Part shown: one piece after another, positions 21,101-28,619 of the stretch
How positions within the stretch are numbered: the first letter of the stretch is position 1
Layout: each line of letters begins with the position of its first letter
From: a virus
IMG/VR virus record: IMGVR_UViG_3300046492_000126
Coordinates: 1-30,757 of that record
Direction: 5' to 3' (one strand)
DNA: 30,757 nt
The notes under the pieces: generated by a model
The model's input: only the letters and a program-made list of their open reading frames with translations
Told to the model about the DNA's origin: nothing
Database searches by the model: none
Made by a program: the position numbers and the translations under genes

Positions 21101-23724
21101 TCGCCCTTCAGGGCAGTGAGAGCAAGCCCGTTGAGCTTGTTTACCTGCTTGATCGAGCCCTTGGCAGCGGTCGTGACGCTGTCCGACTTCGCCTTGAGCC
21201 CCTTGAACTCGCCCTCGACGTGGTTCAGGTTGTGGTCGTTGAGGGCCGACACAGCCGACTTGGAGTGGTCGACCGACGTCTTGAACGCGTCGTCCTTCTG
21301 CGTGAGCTTCTTGAACTCGGTTTCGAGGCCCTGGAGTTGAAGATCCCGGAGGTTCTTCACCGCGGTCTCTGCGTCGCGGACCGCCTTCTCGGCCAGGTCC
21401 GCCTTCGCCTTGACACTGGAGTCCTTACCGGCGAACTCGTCGGCAAGCTGCTTCAGGTTCTCGGTCTTGAGATCGCTGATCTTGGTCTTCAGGTCCGAGA
21501 TCTCACGCTCAAGATCCTTGACGTTCTGCTGGGCTCGGGACGTGTCGAGCTGAAGTTCCTCAGCCTGGCGCCTGGGGCTCTGCGCGGTACGTCGAGCCTG
21601 GTAGCCACTCTTGAAGCCGTTGCCCTTGATGGCGGAGACAGCGCCGCTGACCACCCTAGACCCGAACTTTGCGGTGCCCTTGGTGAGCTTGAACGCACCC
21701 TTAGCCAGGCCGGCAATAGGTGACATCAGCTTGATGACGCCACCGACCAGCTTGAAGAGCGTGCCGAAGAGGAGAGCCCCGGTACCGATGATCGCCGCGA
21801 ACTTGCCGACCTTGATAATGAGGTCCGTCAGACCAGGGTGGTTCTTCAGGTAGTCCGTGGTCTTCTTCAACCACCCAGCAAAGATCGTCAGGTCCTTGAA
21901 AAGCTCCTTGATGATCTTTGCCGAAGGGCCCTTCAGATCTTTCGCGAGATCCGAGACCGTATTGAGGAGACCGCCCTTGTACTCATAGCCAACGGTCTTA
22001 TCAACGAAGCCGTGCGCCTTCTTGTCGTAGACCCGCTTCGTGATGGCAGTCTTCTTACCCATGAGGGCTTCGCCGGCACCGGAGTACTCGTAGGTGCCAT
22101 CCTTGTTCGGCTTGACGAACATGTTGGCCAGGCCGTACTTGCCCTGTTCCCACATGTTCGACAGGCGAGCGCCAATCGTCGCGGAACCCTGACTGATAGC
22201 CGAACCAGCAACCTTGGGATCACGGCCGCGCTTCAGGAGGGCGTCAACAATTCCCTCACCAGGGACACCGCCCGTGGTCTTGGCATCAGCCATCCAGTCC
22301 ATCATCTGAGCCGAAGCGGTGTACTCCTTCGGCAAGGCAATCTTGATGCCCTTCTTCTTCTGCTGGTCGAGCTTGGCCTGGATTTCCTTCTTGGTGAACT
22401 TCCGGTCCGTGAATCCGAAGGTCTCGGCGAGTTCCTGAATGGGGATACCGGCATTGTCGGCAAGAGACTTGACGTTGCGCAGGGACGCGCGGTCAGCGTC
22501 CTGCATGATGCTGACGGCGTACATGGCACGGCCCACCTGAGCGGGGTCCGTAATACCGGCGAACGCCGAGAGGTTACCGATGGCCTCAACAAGCGACGTG
22601 GCGCGCTTCGAAGCCTCCTTGGACGAACGACCGTGCGCCTTGCCAGCACGGGCATACTGAGTGCCGTACTTGAACATGTCCTCGACGGAATACGGGGTCG
22701 CCGTACCGTAGGTCTTCAGCTCGTTGATCTGCTTCGCCGTGTCCTTGTTGGACACGCCCATTCGCTGAAGAGCGGTCTGAGCCTGCATCATCGAGTCAGC
22801 CGCGGAGACACCCAGGTACGACATGGCGCCGGCAGCAGTCAGCAGAGGCGTAACCACGTTCCGCGTGATGGTGCGTCCGAAGTCGCTCATGGTGGAGCCG
22901 AAGGCAGACACCTTCGTCCCGACGCTATGCACCGCGCCGGTCCAACTCTTCTCCACCTTGCGGGCGTTGCCCTGGAGAGTCCGGACCGTAGCGTTGTTCT
23001 GCCGGATCGTGTCCAGAGCCGCAGCCTTTTGAGCCTTCGCGGTGTTGAGAGCACCCTGAACCGCAGCGACGTCCGCCCTACGCTGCGTCTCCATCTGGGA
23101 GAGGATCTGAGCCTTGCGGGTGTTGTACCCCTCCGTGTAGGCGGCCTGAGCCTCACGAGCGGCAGTCTTCTGCGCAGTCGCCTCCATGGACGCCTGGCGG
23201 ATGATGAGCTTGGACAGGGAGGAGATCTGAACCTCACGGGCCCGCGCCTGGCGCGCTACCTCAGCGGCCTTCTCCTTCTCGGCGGCGAGCACGGCCTTAG
23301 CCGATGCCGCAACCTCCGCCCTCTCCGCAACAGCGATGCGGGCGTTGGACTGCTCCACGTACTTGGCAAAAGCAGCCTGCTGCCTCTCCCGCTCGGCAAG
23401 CTGCTTCGCCTGGGCAGCCGTCACAGCCTTCATGGCCTTGAGGTAGCTAGCAGCCTCAGAGTTGGAGAGCTTCTTACGGGCCTCGATCGCGGCCTTCTCG
23501 ACCTCGACCCGCTTAGCGGCCTCTTCCCCGTATTGGGCAGTGATCCACGCCTGGAGCTTTGCCTCAAGCTTGGCAGTCTGCTGAGCAAGCTTCTCGCGAG
23601 TACCAGAGAACTTGGCAATGGCCTCTTGTGCCCTGTCCAGCTCGGCCTTCAGCTCAGCCTGATTCATCTCGGGGGTGATCAGGATGAATGCGGAACCAAC
23701 CTGAATCCTGCCCTTAGTCGACAT
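18145..23724 (-). CDS. tape measure protein with lytic transglycosylase domain
   Basis: ATG 23724 follows AAGGGGAGCCG. At 1859 residues it is the largest gene, and it sets tail length. Residues about 14-270 are long coiled coil. A hydrophobic stretch lies near 630-665 (LIIKVGKFAAIIGTGALLFG). Around residue 1300-1400 is a soluble lytic transglycosylase (SLT) domain: LVLHRIGVESGGNPKAI with catalytic Glu1327, then SQGLMQTIPQTFKAY. This domain probably opens peptidoglycan locally during DNA entry. The segment VGEEGPELVQFGGGETVLN (about 1413) recurs near the C-terminus as VGERGPELINFGGGERVYN (about 1795), each next to GYATGT. A degenerate version lies near 985. A Thr/Lys-rich low-complexity stretch precedes the last copy. 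Confidence 0.95.
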   Translation of the reverse strand: MSTKGRIQVGSAFILITPEMNQAELKAELDRAQEAIAKFSGTREKLAQQTAKLEAKLQAWITAQYGEEAAKRVEVEKAAIEARKKLSNSEAASYLKAMKAVTAAQAKQLAERERQQAAFAKYVEQSNARIAVAERAEVAASAKAVLAAEKEKAAEVARQARAREVQISSLSKLIIRQASMEATAQKTAAREAQAAYTEGYNTRKAQILSQMETQRRADVAAVQGALNTAKAQKAAALDTIRQNNATVRTLQGNARKVEKSWTGAVHSVGTKVSAFGSTMSDFGRTITRNVVTPLLTAAGAMSYLGVSAADSMMQAQTALQRMGVSNKDTAKQINELKTYGTATPYSVEDMFKYGTQYARAGKAHGRSSKEASKRATSLVEAIGNLSAFAGITDPAQVGRAMYAVSIMQDADRASLRNVKSLADNAGIPIQELAETFGFTDRKFTKKEIQAKLDQQKKKGIKIALPKEYTASAQMMDWMADAKTTGGVPGEGIVDALLKRGRDPKVAGSAISQGSATIGARLSNMWEQGKYGLANMFVKPNKDGTYEYSGAGEALMGKKTAITKRVYDKKAHGFVDKTVGYEYKGGLLNTVSDLAKDLKGPSAKIIKELFKDLTIFAGWLKKTTDYLKNHPGLTDLIIKVGKFAAIIGTGALLFGTLFKLVGGVIKLMSPIAGLAKGAFKLTKGTAKFGSRVVSGAVSAIKGNGFKSGYQARRTAQSPRRQAEELQLDTSRAQQNVKDLEREISDLKTKISDLKTENLKQLADEFAGKDSSVKAKADLAEKAVRDAETAVKNLRDLQLQGLETEFKKLTQKDDAFKTSVDHSKSAVSALNDHNLNHVEGEFKGLKAKSDSVTTAAKGSIKQVNKLNGLALTALKGEVSHVKNETDDTTKKVGPGKSSLIGRIGQLNSLQTDKIVKEIKKLKSALSDTAGEAEILNTRLDNISNHAPGGNSKSGSSKSSSKKKRRKATGGVLPGYTPGRDVHRFVSPTAGELHLSGGESIMRPEFTEAVGHSFIHKMNHIARQKGVGGVRHAMKFAGGGILGKLGLDKLIEASKNFNISSDGLGALATMTMDSSSRQLGGDAQSGVVGAGTSGSHFIGKDLAEKLEGMKNFMSRDSWNLLKKLPIPDGYSQAIGIIGGAVGPVAGDYFWKDVWKGKGNILQRGESFISDLLSWKTLKSVVGNFFGGVWDTVKSVWDSGTSFLTDPIGSITDTVKGVWDLVEGEYDGVIDTANVLKEIVTSPKDYASQVWGDVESTAKDSLPNLKGLFDFSGKHLKTKAPDVSKLADKQLSTPGVGSSVSRWTPQVKMALAQLGLSPSNLALVLHRIGVESGGNPKAINLTDSNAKAGYPSQGLMQTIPQTFKAYAGPYFKRGITDPLASIYAGLNYAVHRYGSGWTKALSGIKGYATGTKGAAKGWAWVGEEGPELVQFGGGETVLNHQDSKLATVKTLKGYATGTGSKRTTGVAADAEKGVSSLNSAVNKLYQIIKDAFTSNRISSKTANSLNKWLDGENKQLQKLVKQRADLAPKLKDANAKLAQIKKDESAMASSISDKAKGLRSLTDVFNDSGVSASAGLNSLHERLAAIKSFQSDLSALTKKGFSKDIISEIAQAGPEQGDSMAKELLKSTAAQVSDYNKTYKAIGTASDSLGKSVAGSYYKAGKAAAQSLVDGLTAKDNKLKKQIEGIADTITKTLKKKLHFNSKTQVSAGLASLLTWLTGEGQAVKGGGNTSKKKTTRVTTTYSTDSKGRKVTTVTTTTTDPAKGTTTTVTERTVGGKTTKTTKVSKIKGYATGTRSASPGMAMVGERGPELINFGGGERVYNAKDTAGMVGPKYEIHVHEAKSENTTQAVLRAMKYAETMAAL

Positions 23725-23733
23725 CGGCTCCCC

Positions 23734-24464
23734 TTAGAGGTTGTTCATTCGGTTGAAGAAATCCACCACCTCATCCGTGGAGGCGTGCGCGTATGCGGAG
23801 GGCTCAATCTCGGTGATCTCCTCGCCCGGTCGCGGGAGCGGAGTCGGCATGGGGATGTCCTCCCCGTCCTCGCCTGAATTGGCTTTGATGAACAGCCAGT
23901 TGTTCAGCTCAAGGGCGTCAGAGATGCGAGCCAACAGATAGTCGGACTCGGACCATTCGGCGGCTTCATCAACGGTGGCCGCCAACACCGAACGCCCTGT
24001 CTGGCGAAGCAGAGAGTTGATCAGGACGGAGATTCGACGTAGAGAGAGCCGCCCACGCCACAAGTCCAGAAGGTCAACCCCGAAGTGCTGAAGCAAGTCC
24101 GCTTCAAGCTCCTCGGGGTACTTCCGAATGACGTAGACGGCTCGGCTCAGTTTCCCGTCGAGGTGTTGATCTTGTCGTTGAACGCCTGGAAGTCACGGAT
24201 GGTCGGGCGGGTACGGCGGTACTCCTGCCACTGCTCCTCGCCCAGGACGATGCGGACGGCCTCAAAGTCGTTGTCGGCAAACACGACGTCAACCGGGTAG
24301 TCCATCGGGGACGGCAGGGTGTAGACCTTGCCGCCGTGCTCGACCTCGATCACGTCACCGCGGGCCTCAGCCTCGGCGGCAACCAGCTCGGCGCCGGCGT
24401 CGGGAACCTCAACGGTGTCAACGGACTCAACAGGCTCGTCGGCAGTCTTCTTAGCAGCAGCCAT
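23734..24464 (-). CDS. tail assembly chaperone, long form made by -1 frameshift (G-T type)
   Basis: The long product is read from ATG 24464 to the slippery heptamer GGGAAAC at 24156-24150, then continues in the -1 frame to the stop at 23734. It would be 105 + 138 = 243 residues. The -1 frame begins LSRAVYVIRKYPEELEADL and goes on to GVDLLDLWRGRLSLRR, a signature of actinophage second tail chaperones. The -1 frame has no ATG with a ribosome binding site; its first possible start is a TTG at 24096, in the middle of the conserved region. Short and long forms bind the tape measure protein and major tail protein during tail assembly. The slip has not been measured, but the site and frame are textbook. 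Confidence 0.85.
24147..24464 (-). CDS. tail assembly chaperone, short form
   Basis: ATG 24464 has GGAG 7 nt upstream. The 105-residue zero-frame product has an acidic Ala/Glu/Val-rich N-terminal 45 residues and a compact domain after that (YTLPSPMDYPVDVVFADN, WQEYRRTRPTIRDFQAFND). It ends NTSTGN, with the stop codon TGA directly following the slippery site. It occupies the lambda gpG position between major tail protein and tape measure protein. Confidence 0.85.
   Translation of the reverse strand: MAAAKKTADEPVESVDTVEVPDAGAELVAAEAEARGDVIEVEHGGKVYTLPSPMDYPVDVVFADNDFEAVRIVLGEEQWQEYRRTRPTIRDFQAFNDKINTSTGN
24150..24156 (-). promoter_or_regulatory. programmed -1 frameshift site GGGAAAC
   Basis: The minus strand reads ACG GGA AAC TGA. 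The heptamer G GGA AAC fits X XXY YYZ, and after a -1 slip both tRNAs can re-pair on GGG and AAA. The zero-frame stop follows immediately, so the ribosome slips with the stop codon in or next to the A site. The continued frame encodes the conserved second chaperone domain. Confidence 0.85.
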
Positions 24465-24506
24465 GGGAACTCCAAAGGAAGCAAAGGGGTTTGGGGTGAG
24501 AGAGAG

Positions 24507-24534
24507 TGCCGGGGACTACGAGCCCTCCCCGGCA
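24507..24534 (-). terminator. hairpin after the major tail protein gene
   Basis: TGCCGGGGA and TCCCCGGCA (24507-24515, 24526-24534) form a perfect 9-bp stem with a 10-nt loop. On the minus strand it is followed by CTCTCTCTC and lies 22 nt after the major tail protein stop. It is likely a partial terminator that lowers expression of the chaperone and tape measure genes relative to the tail tube. Confidence 0.6.
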
Positions 24535-24556
24535 GGGGCAGGAATTAATTCAGACG

Positions 24557-25135
24557 TCAGGACATGGCCTGATTGGTCAGGACGTAACCGAGGGAACCGT
24601 TGGAGTCCAGCGCCTCAATGGTGAGCTGGTACTCCTGAGCCGCCGTACGGACGAGCGTGATAGCGCCGCGGTCCTGGACCATCGCCCGAGGGATAACCAC
24701 TCGGTTGTGGATGCCGTTCTGCGACCAGTCCACGACGAGCGAGATCTCCTGAAGCGTCGGGCTGCTGGAGAGGTCGAGTCGGTAGCTGCCGGTCGGGTTG
24801 CCGCCTCCGTCGAGAACCGGAGCCCAGTTGGCGCCGTAGAAAAGCTCAGTGGTGCTGATGCTGGTCTCAGCAAACGTGGCCGAGATCGAGAACGTAGCGG
24901 ACGTGACGTTGTACAAGACGGGAACTGCGCTCTGCCAGACGTTCACCGGGTCCGTGTTGACCTGGGGAGTGATGGTGACACCCGCGTCAGTCACATAACC
25001 GAGCGTGGTGTATCCGGTCGGGGGAGTCGTCCCATCGCCCACATCGGTGGGCAGGGTGACGCCAACGGCCGGCGCCATGTAGACGTAACCGCTCGGCGCA
25101 AACCGAATCTTGGTGGTGTCGACGTTCGAAGACAT
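24557..25135 (-). CDS. major tail protein (tail tube subunit)
   Basis: The start is placed at ATG 25135, 6 nt after AAAGGAG. The frame opens eight codons earlier, in the terminator tail, but lacks a ribosome binding site there. The 192 residues show the usual pattern of siphovirus tube proteins: IRFAPSGYVYMAPAVGVT, TGYTTLGYVTDAGVTITPQ, VWQSAVPVLYNVTSATFSI, FAETSISTTELFYGA, and a C-terminal YQLTIEALDSNGSLGYVL. It polymerises around the tape measure protein to form the tail tube. It is flanked by terminator-like hairpins on both sides, consistent with separately high expression. Confidence 0.85.
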   Translation of the reverse strand: MSSNVDTTKIRFAPSGYVYMAPAVGVTLPTDVGDGTTPPTGYTTLGYVTDAGVTITPQVNTDPVNVWQSAVPVLYNVTSATFSISATFAETSISTTELFYGANWAPVLDGGGNPTGSYRLDLSSSPTLQEISLVVDWSQNGIHNRVVIPRAMVQDRGAITLVRTAAQEYQLTIEALDSNGSLGYVLTNQAMS

Positions 25136-25157
25136 AGAGGCTCCTTTGGGGGGAAAC

Positions 25158-25182
25158 AAAAAACGGCCCCAAAGGGGGCCGT
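25158..25182 (-). terminator. terminator upstream of the major tail protein
   Basis: On the minus strand, ACGGCCCC and GGGGCCGT-type arms (8 bp, 25163-25170 with 25175-25182) enclose a 4-nt loop and are followed by a run of T (25158-25163 read in complement). It lies between the tail terminator gene and the major tail protein. Confidence 0.75.
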
Positions 25183-25202
25183 GAGGCTGAGGAGTTCAGG
25201 CG

Positions 25203-25592
25203 TTAGTCGTCAGCGACGAGGTATAGGCAGACTTCGCCCGTGTAAGCGGGCTCAAGGGATTCCTTGTCGGGATGCCAGTGCGGCGCTGAGATCTCGTGCA
25301 CGTCGAGCACCAGGGCGCCCTTCAGGGCCTTGCTCGGAAGCTGCTCAAGTAGGTACTCGCGCACGGTGTATGCGAGGGCGCCGGCCTCGGCCGCGCTCTG
25401 GCCGTACACGTCGTAAAGGACGTCCATACGGTCCATGCGGTCCCGCTGCATGCGGGCTCCACCAGACTGGATGACATAGACGGTGGTCTCACCGACATTG
25501 CGGCCTACGAGGGTGCCTGTCACCGCGTCCGTAGGGATGTCAGGGAACGATCTCAAGAACTCGATTACGAGGGGGAGCGGATCAACTCTCAA
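25203..25592 (-). CDS. tail terminator / tail completion protein
   Basis: The start is TTG 25592, which overlaps the upstream stop (TTGA) and has GAAGGAG 8 nt upstream. The 129-residue product begins VDPLPLVIEFLRSFPDIPTD and contains GGARMQRDRMDRMDVLYDVYG and a C-terminal AYTGEVCLYLVADD strand. This pattern and size are those of the tail terminator family (lambda gpU-like position) that caps the tail tube. The assignment rests on position and size as much as on sequence. Confidence 0.7.
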   Translation of the reverse strand: MRVDPLPLVIEFLRSFPDIPTDAVTGTLVGRNVGETTVYVIQSGGARMQRDRMDRMDVLYDVYGQSAAEAGALAYTVREYLLEQLPSKALKGALVLDVHEISAPHWHPDKESLEPAYTGEVCLYLVADD

Positions 25593-25972
25593 TCAATGCG
25601 CTCCTTCTCTAGAACTTCCTTGAAGAAGAACCGGCCCGCGTGCCTGTGTCCTGCCGGATCGCGGTAACCCTGCTCCTGGAGCATCGCGTGTCGAGCCCGC
25701 TCGTTCTCTTCAACCACGACGTAGCCGACCCATTCACGGTCGACCTCTTCGACCATGGGCGTGATGTTCTTCTTGATGGAGAACTCGTCAGTCGTCACGT
25801 GAGGGCCGCGAGGGGCAGCCTTGATCATCTTTCCGGCAAGCTCACCAGTCTTGGCGGATACCAGAGCCCTGACTTCTCCGGAGTGCATGAGCTTGGTTTC
25901 AAAGCCCATGTCGGTCTCGAACGTGAAGCGAGCGTTTGAGGATCTGGTGTACTGCTTTCCGCGCTTCGGCAT
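25589..25972 (-). CDS. head-tail connector / HK97 gp10-like protein
   Basis: ATG 25972 overlaps the upstream stop as TAATG. The 127-residue basic protein has AKTGELAGKMIKAAPRGPHVTTD-type sequence in the middle and ends in a segment typical of HK97 gp10 family proteins (HAMLQEQGYRDPAGHRHAGRFFFKEVLE read in pieces: MLQEQGYRDPAG, GRFFFKEVLEK). These proteins act in neck or tail completion. It overlaps the next gene by 4 nt. Confidence 0.75.
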   Translation of the reverse strand: MPKRGKQYTRSSNARFTFETDMGFETKLMHSGEVRALVSAKTGELAGKMIKAAPRGPHVTTDEFSIKKNITPMVEEVDREWVGYVVVEENERARHAMLQEQGYRDPAGHRHAGRFFFKEVLEKERID

Positions 25973-26301
25973 TACTTAGTCACCATCCTCACGTCGAGCA
26001 TCGTGTATTGGCGGGAACCGAGCCTCCACCTCCACGCCTCCCCCTCGGGATGCCATGTGTTTCCCTGAAACTGGATTCGGTCAGCGGAATCGACATCAAC
26101 ATCGCCGGGGAGGTAGAGCGTCGCCCTGTTGAGGGCGGTCTCACGGGAGGACTCGTCCGCCTTCCACGCACGCCGGTAGGGGACGCCGGCACCCATGCCG
26201 GACCACACTTCGGTCTGGTTACCCCAGTCCCGGTGCTTCCCGTAGTCGTCGGTGACGAGCTGGGCGCGGTAGACGGTTATACGGTCGTTGAATAGCGCCA
26301 T
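25972..26301 (-). CDS. head closure / head-tail stopper protein
   Basis: The start is placed at ATG 26301 behind GGAGATCAC. The frame is open further upstream to 26490 but overlaps the previous gene and lacks support. The 109 residues contain DRITVYRAQLVTDDYGKHRDW near the N-terminus and a C-terminal IQFQGNTWHPEGEAWRWRL, the pattern of head-tail joining (SPP1 gp16-type) proteins that close the head after packaging. The start lies 25 nt inside the upstream gene. Confidence 0.75.
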   Translation of the reverse strand: MALFNDRITVYRAQLVTDDYGKHRDWGNQTEVWSGMGAGVPYRRAWKADESSRETALNRATLYLPGDVDVDSADRIQFQGNTWHPEGEAWRWRLGSRQYTMLDVRMVTK

Positions 26302-26897
26302 GTGATCTCCGGTCGGTCTGGCCTGTGGGCCTCGGATCGGTGCAGGGAGATCGACGCAACACGCTGCCTGTACTTGGACAGCATCGACTTTGCGGCCTCG
26401 GAGAGGCCCGAGTTGTACGCGGTGGCCGCGTACTGAACTTCCAAGTCGCCTGTCTTCTCCATGACAGTGCCAGGGGATACGGAGAGCCACCGGATCACTT
26501 CAGAACAGACAGCCGCCCTCACCGCGGCTGGCACAGCCACCCAGCCCCAAGAGGCTGTAACTGTGGCCGTGGTGTACGCGGGAGCGTCACGCAGATAGAG
26601 GGTGGACCCCATGACCTTCCATTCGTCGGTCGTGAGGTCTCTGTCCTCGTACTCGTCGTGCAGGGTGAGGGACGTGATGACCAGGTTGGGAGACAGAGAG
26701 GGGGCCAGTAGAGCCTGACCCCCCTCAACCACCAGATCGAACGTCTCGTTGGTGTGCTGCTGGAAGTCGTTCCGGCAGTAGTCAGTGACCAACCCTGTGG
26801 CGTCGTCTATGAAGGCGGTGATCCGAGCGGCCTCCGTGTCGTCTGCGACGGGCCTCCCGAGACGGGCGACCACATCGCTAAGGGTTACGAAGGCCAT
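26277..26897 (-). CDS. head-tail adaptor (connector) protein
   Basis: ATG 26897 follows the capsid stop by 5 nt with only a weak ribosome binding site, so coupling is likely. The 206 residues begin with a helical module (LSDVVARLGRPVADDTEAAR, FIDDATGLVTDYCRNDF) characteristic of gp6/gp15-type adaptor proteins that dock under the portal. A beta-rich middle and a helical C-terminal part (SGLSEAAKSMLSKYRQRVAS) follow. No unusual residue is seen. Confidence 0.75.
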   Translation of the reverse strand: MAFVTLSDVVARLGRPVADDTEAARITAFIDDATGLVTDYCRNDFQQHTNETFDLVVEGGQALLAPSLSPNLVITSLTLHDEYEDRDLTTDEWKVMGSTLYLRDAPAYTTATVTASWGWVAVPAAVRAAVCSEVIRWLSVSPGTVMEKTGDLEVQYAATAYNSGLSEAAKSMLSKYRQRVASISLHRSEAHRPDRPEITWRYSTTV

Positions 26898-26902
26898 CCA
26901 GA

Positions 26903-27991
26903 TCAGATGATCTCGGACTCGGTGACGGTGACAGTCGAGTTGTGCGTGTTGATCGCGGCCTCAACGTTGCGAGCAACAACAAGCTGCTCAGGGCGAATCA
27001 CCTTGGCGTCCCAGATAACACGGGACTTGATCGCGTCGGTGAAAGTCGCCTGCGGCTTGTAGGCCTCCATCTGCGCGAACGGAATAACCACCGAAGTAGC
27101 GGCGGTGGAACCCATGAACAGGTCCACGGCGCCAAACTTGGAGTTGCCCTTCTTGATCAGAGGGTTGTTCGGCCGGGTGTGAGAACCGAGCGTGTTAGCG
27201 ACGGTGACCGGAACACCGAGAATGGTGCCGATCGCAGCCGGGCCGTTCGGGATGACCGGGCTACCACCGTAAACCTGCGCTTCCACGAACTTGGGGTCCT
27301 GGAGCAGGAGCGAACGCATACGCGGCGAGATGAAGAGGAACCGGTCCGCAGGGGCAGACTTGATGTCGAGGTTTTCGAGCATCGCAACCACGTAGTCATA
27401 GACCGACAGGAAGCGGTTCGCCGCCTTGCGGGTCGTGTTGTCACCGGTCGGGGCGTCCGTGATCTCGTCAATGGTGCCGTGCAGAGCAGGCAGGCCGGTA
27501 ACGACCGCGTTCGGGTCCGCCGCGCCATTCAGGTCCTTGCCGGACACAGCCGCGAGAAGGGTAGAGGCAACAATCTCGTCCAGCTTGACCGCCATAGCGC
27601 GGGCTCGCTGAGCAATCAGGTTGCTCATCAGGTCAATGCCCTGCTTGGTCTGGAGCTGGTGCAGAGCATCGACTTCGATGTTGAAGGACGAACCCTTAGC
27701 AACTCGCATGTCGATGTACTGGAGCGAAGCGTGGTCGGCCGCGCCGATCGCGCCGTACGCCGGCACGAGGCCCTTGTCGAGAACCTGATCGTTGACGAAG
27801 TGCGGGATGTGGACGACATCGCCCTCACGCCGGAACTCGCCCTCGTACTGTCGGTTCGTGAATCGAGCGGACGCGAGGACAAGCTCCTCTTCGAGATCCT
27901 GGAGAAGTTCCGCGGTCCAGATCTCGGGAATGAAAGTGGTACCGGAGTTAGCCTGAAGACCAGTCTTGGTCTGAGTGTTAAATCCTGCCAT
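26903..27991 (-). CDS. major capsid protein
   Basis: ATG 27991 has GAGGTAACAC upstream. The 362-residue protein begins with a typical capsid N-terminus: TTFIPEIWTAELLQDLEEEL, NRQYEGEFRREGDVVHIPHF. A helical spine follows (GIDLMSNLIAQRARAMAVKLDE), then an axial-domain segment with DRFLFISPRMRSLLLQDP and GTILGVPVTVANTLGS near the C-terminal half. This is the HK97-like fold as found in P22-type or actinophage coat proteins. It forms the icosahedral shell. It follows the scaffold gene, as expected. Confidence 0.85.
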   Translation of the reverse strand: MAGFNTQTKTGLQANSGTTFIPEIWTAELLQDLEEELVLASARFTNRQYEGEFRREGDVVHIPHFVNDQVLDKGLVPAYGAIGAADHASLQYIDMRVAKGSSFNIEVDALHQLQTKQGIDLMSNLIAQRARAMAVKLDEIVASTLLAAVSGKDLNGAADPNAVVTGLPALHGTIDEITDAPTGDNTTRKAANRFLSVYDYVVAMLENLDIKSAPADRFLFISPRMRSLLLQDPKFVEAQVYGGSPVIPNGPAAIGTILGVPVTVANTLGSHTRPNNPLIKKGNSKFGAVDLFMGSTAATSVVIPFAQMEAYKPQATFTDAIKSRVIWDAKVIRPEQLVVARNVEAAINTHNSTVTVTESEII

Positions 27992-28011
27992 GTGTTACCT
28001 CACTGGATAGG

Positions 28012-28587
28012 TCAGATTTCACCCCTGAGAAGCGCGTCAAGGCGGCCGTCCTGGCGGGCCTTGTTGATTTCCGCGGGGGTCATGTTGGAGAGATCAGCTC
28101 GGGTGAGCTGGTTAGCGCCGGGAGATCCCTGGCGGCCAAGACCGATGTCCTGGCGAAAAGCGGGAGAGGATTCCCGCTTCGGGAGCGACGACACGAACTC
28201 AGAAAGCGCGTCGGCATTGACCTGTCCGTCAGAGACGAACCGGGACATGTTGAGGAAGTCAGCCGGGGGAAGGTCCACCCCGGCATTCGCGGCCAGAGCG
28301 CGAAGCTCGGCCTCAGCAAGTCGAGTGCCAACCTCGGAGAGTGCGGAATTGCGACCCTCAGCCCTTGCGGCCTCAAGCGCCTTTTCCGTGTCCGTCATGG
28401 TCTGCTGCTTGAACGTGTCTCGCTCAGCAGACGCGTCCTTCCACCGCTGCTCATTCGTGCGGGAAAGGGACTTCCACTTGTCGACTTCGGCCTGAAGGCT
28501 TTCGAGAGTCGGGGTCTGCTGCTGGGACGTGTCGGTCGACTGTCCCGCTTCGGCGCCCGTGGAAGTGCTCTGGTTGTCGTCACTCAT
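28012..28587 (-). CDS. scaffolding protein
   Basis: The start is placed at ATG 28587, preceded by GGGTGG; an in-frame ATG four codons upstream is an alternative. The frame opens 16 codons earlier, inside the terminator tail. The 191-residue protein is acidic at the N-terminus (DDNQSTSTGAEAGQSTD), then a long charged helix (LESLQAEVDKWKSLSRTNEQ, ERDTFKQQTMTDTEKALEAA), then a C-terminal tail LTPAEINKARQDGRLD-like that probably binds the capsid protein. Position between portal and capsid and the coiled-coil design identify it as the scaffold. It is not expected in the mature virion. Confidence 0.8.
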   Translation of the reverse strand: MSDDNQSTSTGAEAGQSTDTSQQQTPTLESLQAEVDKWKSLSRTNEQRWKDASAERDTFKQQTMTDTEKALEAARAEGRNSALSEVGTRLAEAELRALAANAGVDLPPADFLNMSRFVSDGQVNADALSEFVSSLPKRESSPAFRQDIGLGRQGSPGANQLTRADLSNMTPAEINKARQDGRLDALLRGEI

Positions 28588-28619
28588 TGATCCACCCATC
28601 CATTTCGGTGCTCGGGCAT

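Noticed and set aside
18997-21723. 908-codon open frame on the plus strand opposite the tape measure gene
   Set aside because: It is antisense to a well-supported gene, has Arg/Leu/Val-rich low-complexity composition typical of frames opposite GC-rich genes, and shows no ribosome binding site or domain.
26942-28495. 517-codon plus-strand frame opposite the capsid and scaffold genes
   Set aside because: Antisense to two recognisable structural genes, spans their intergenic gap, and is Arg/Val/Asp-rich without motifs.
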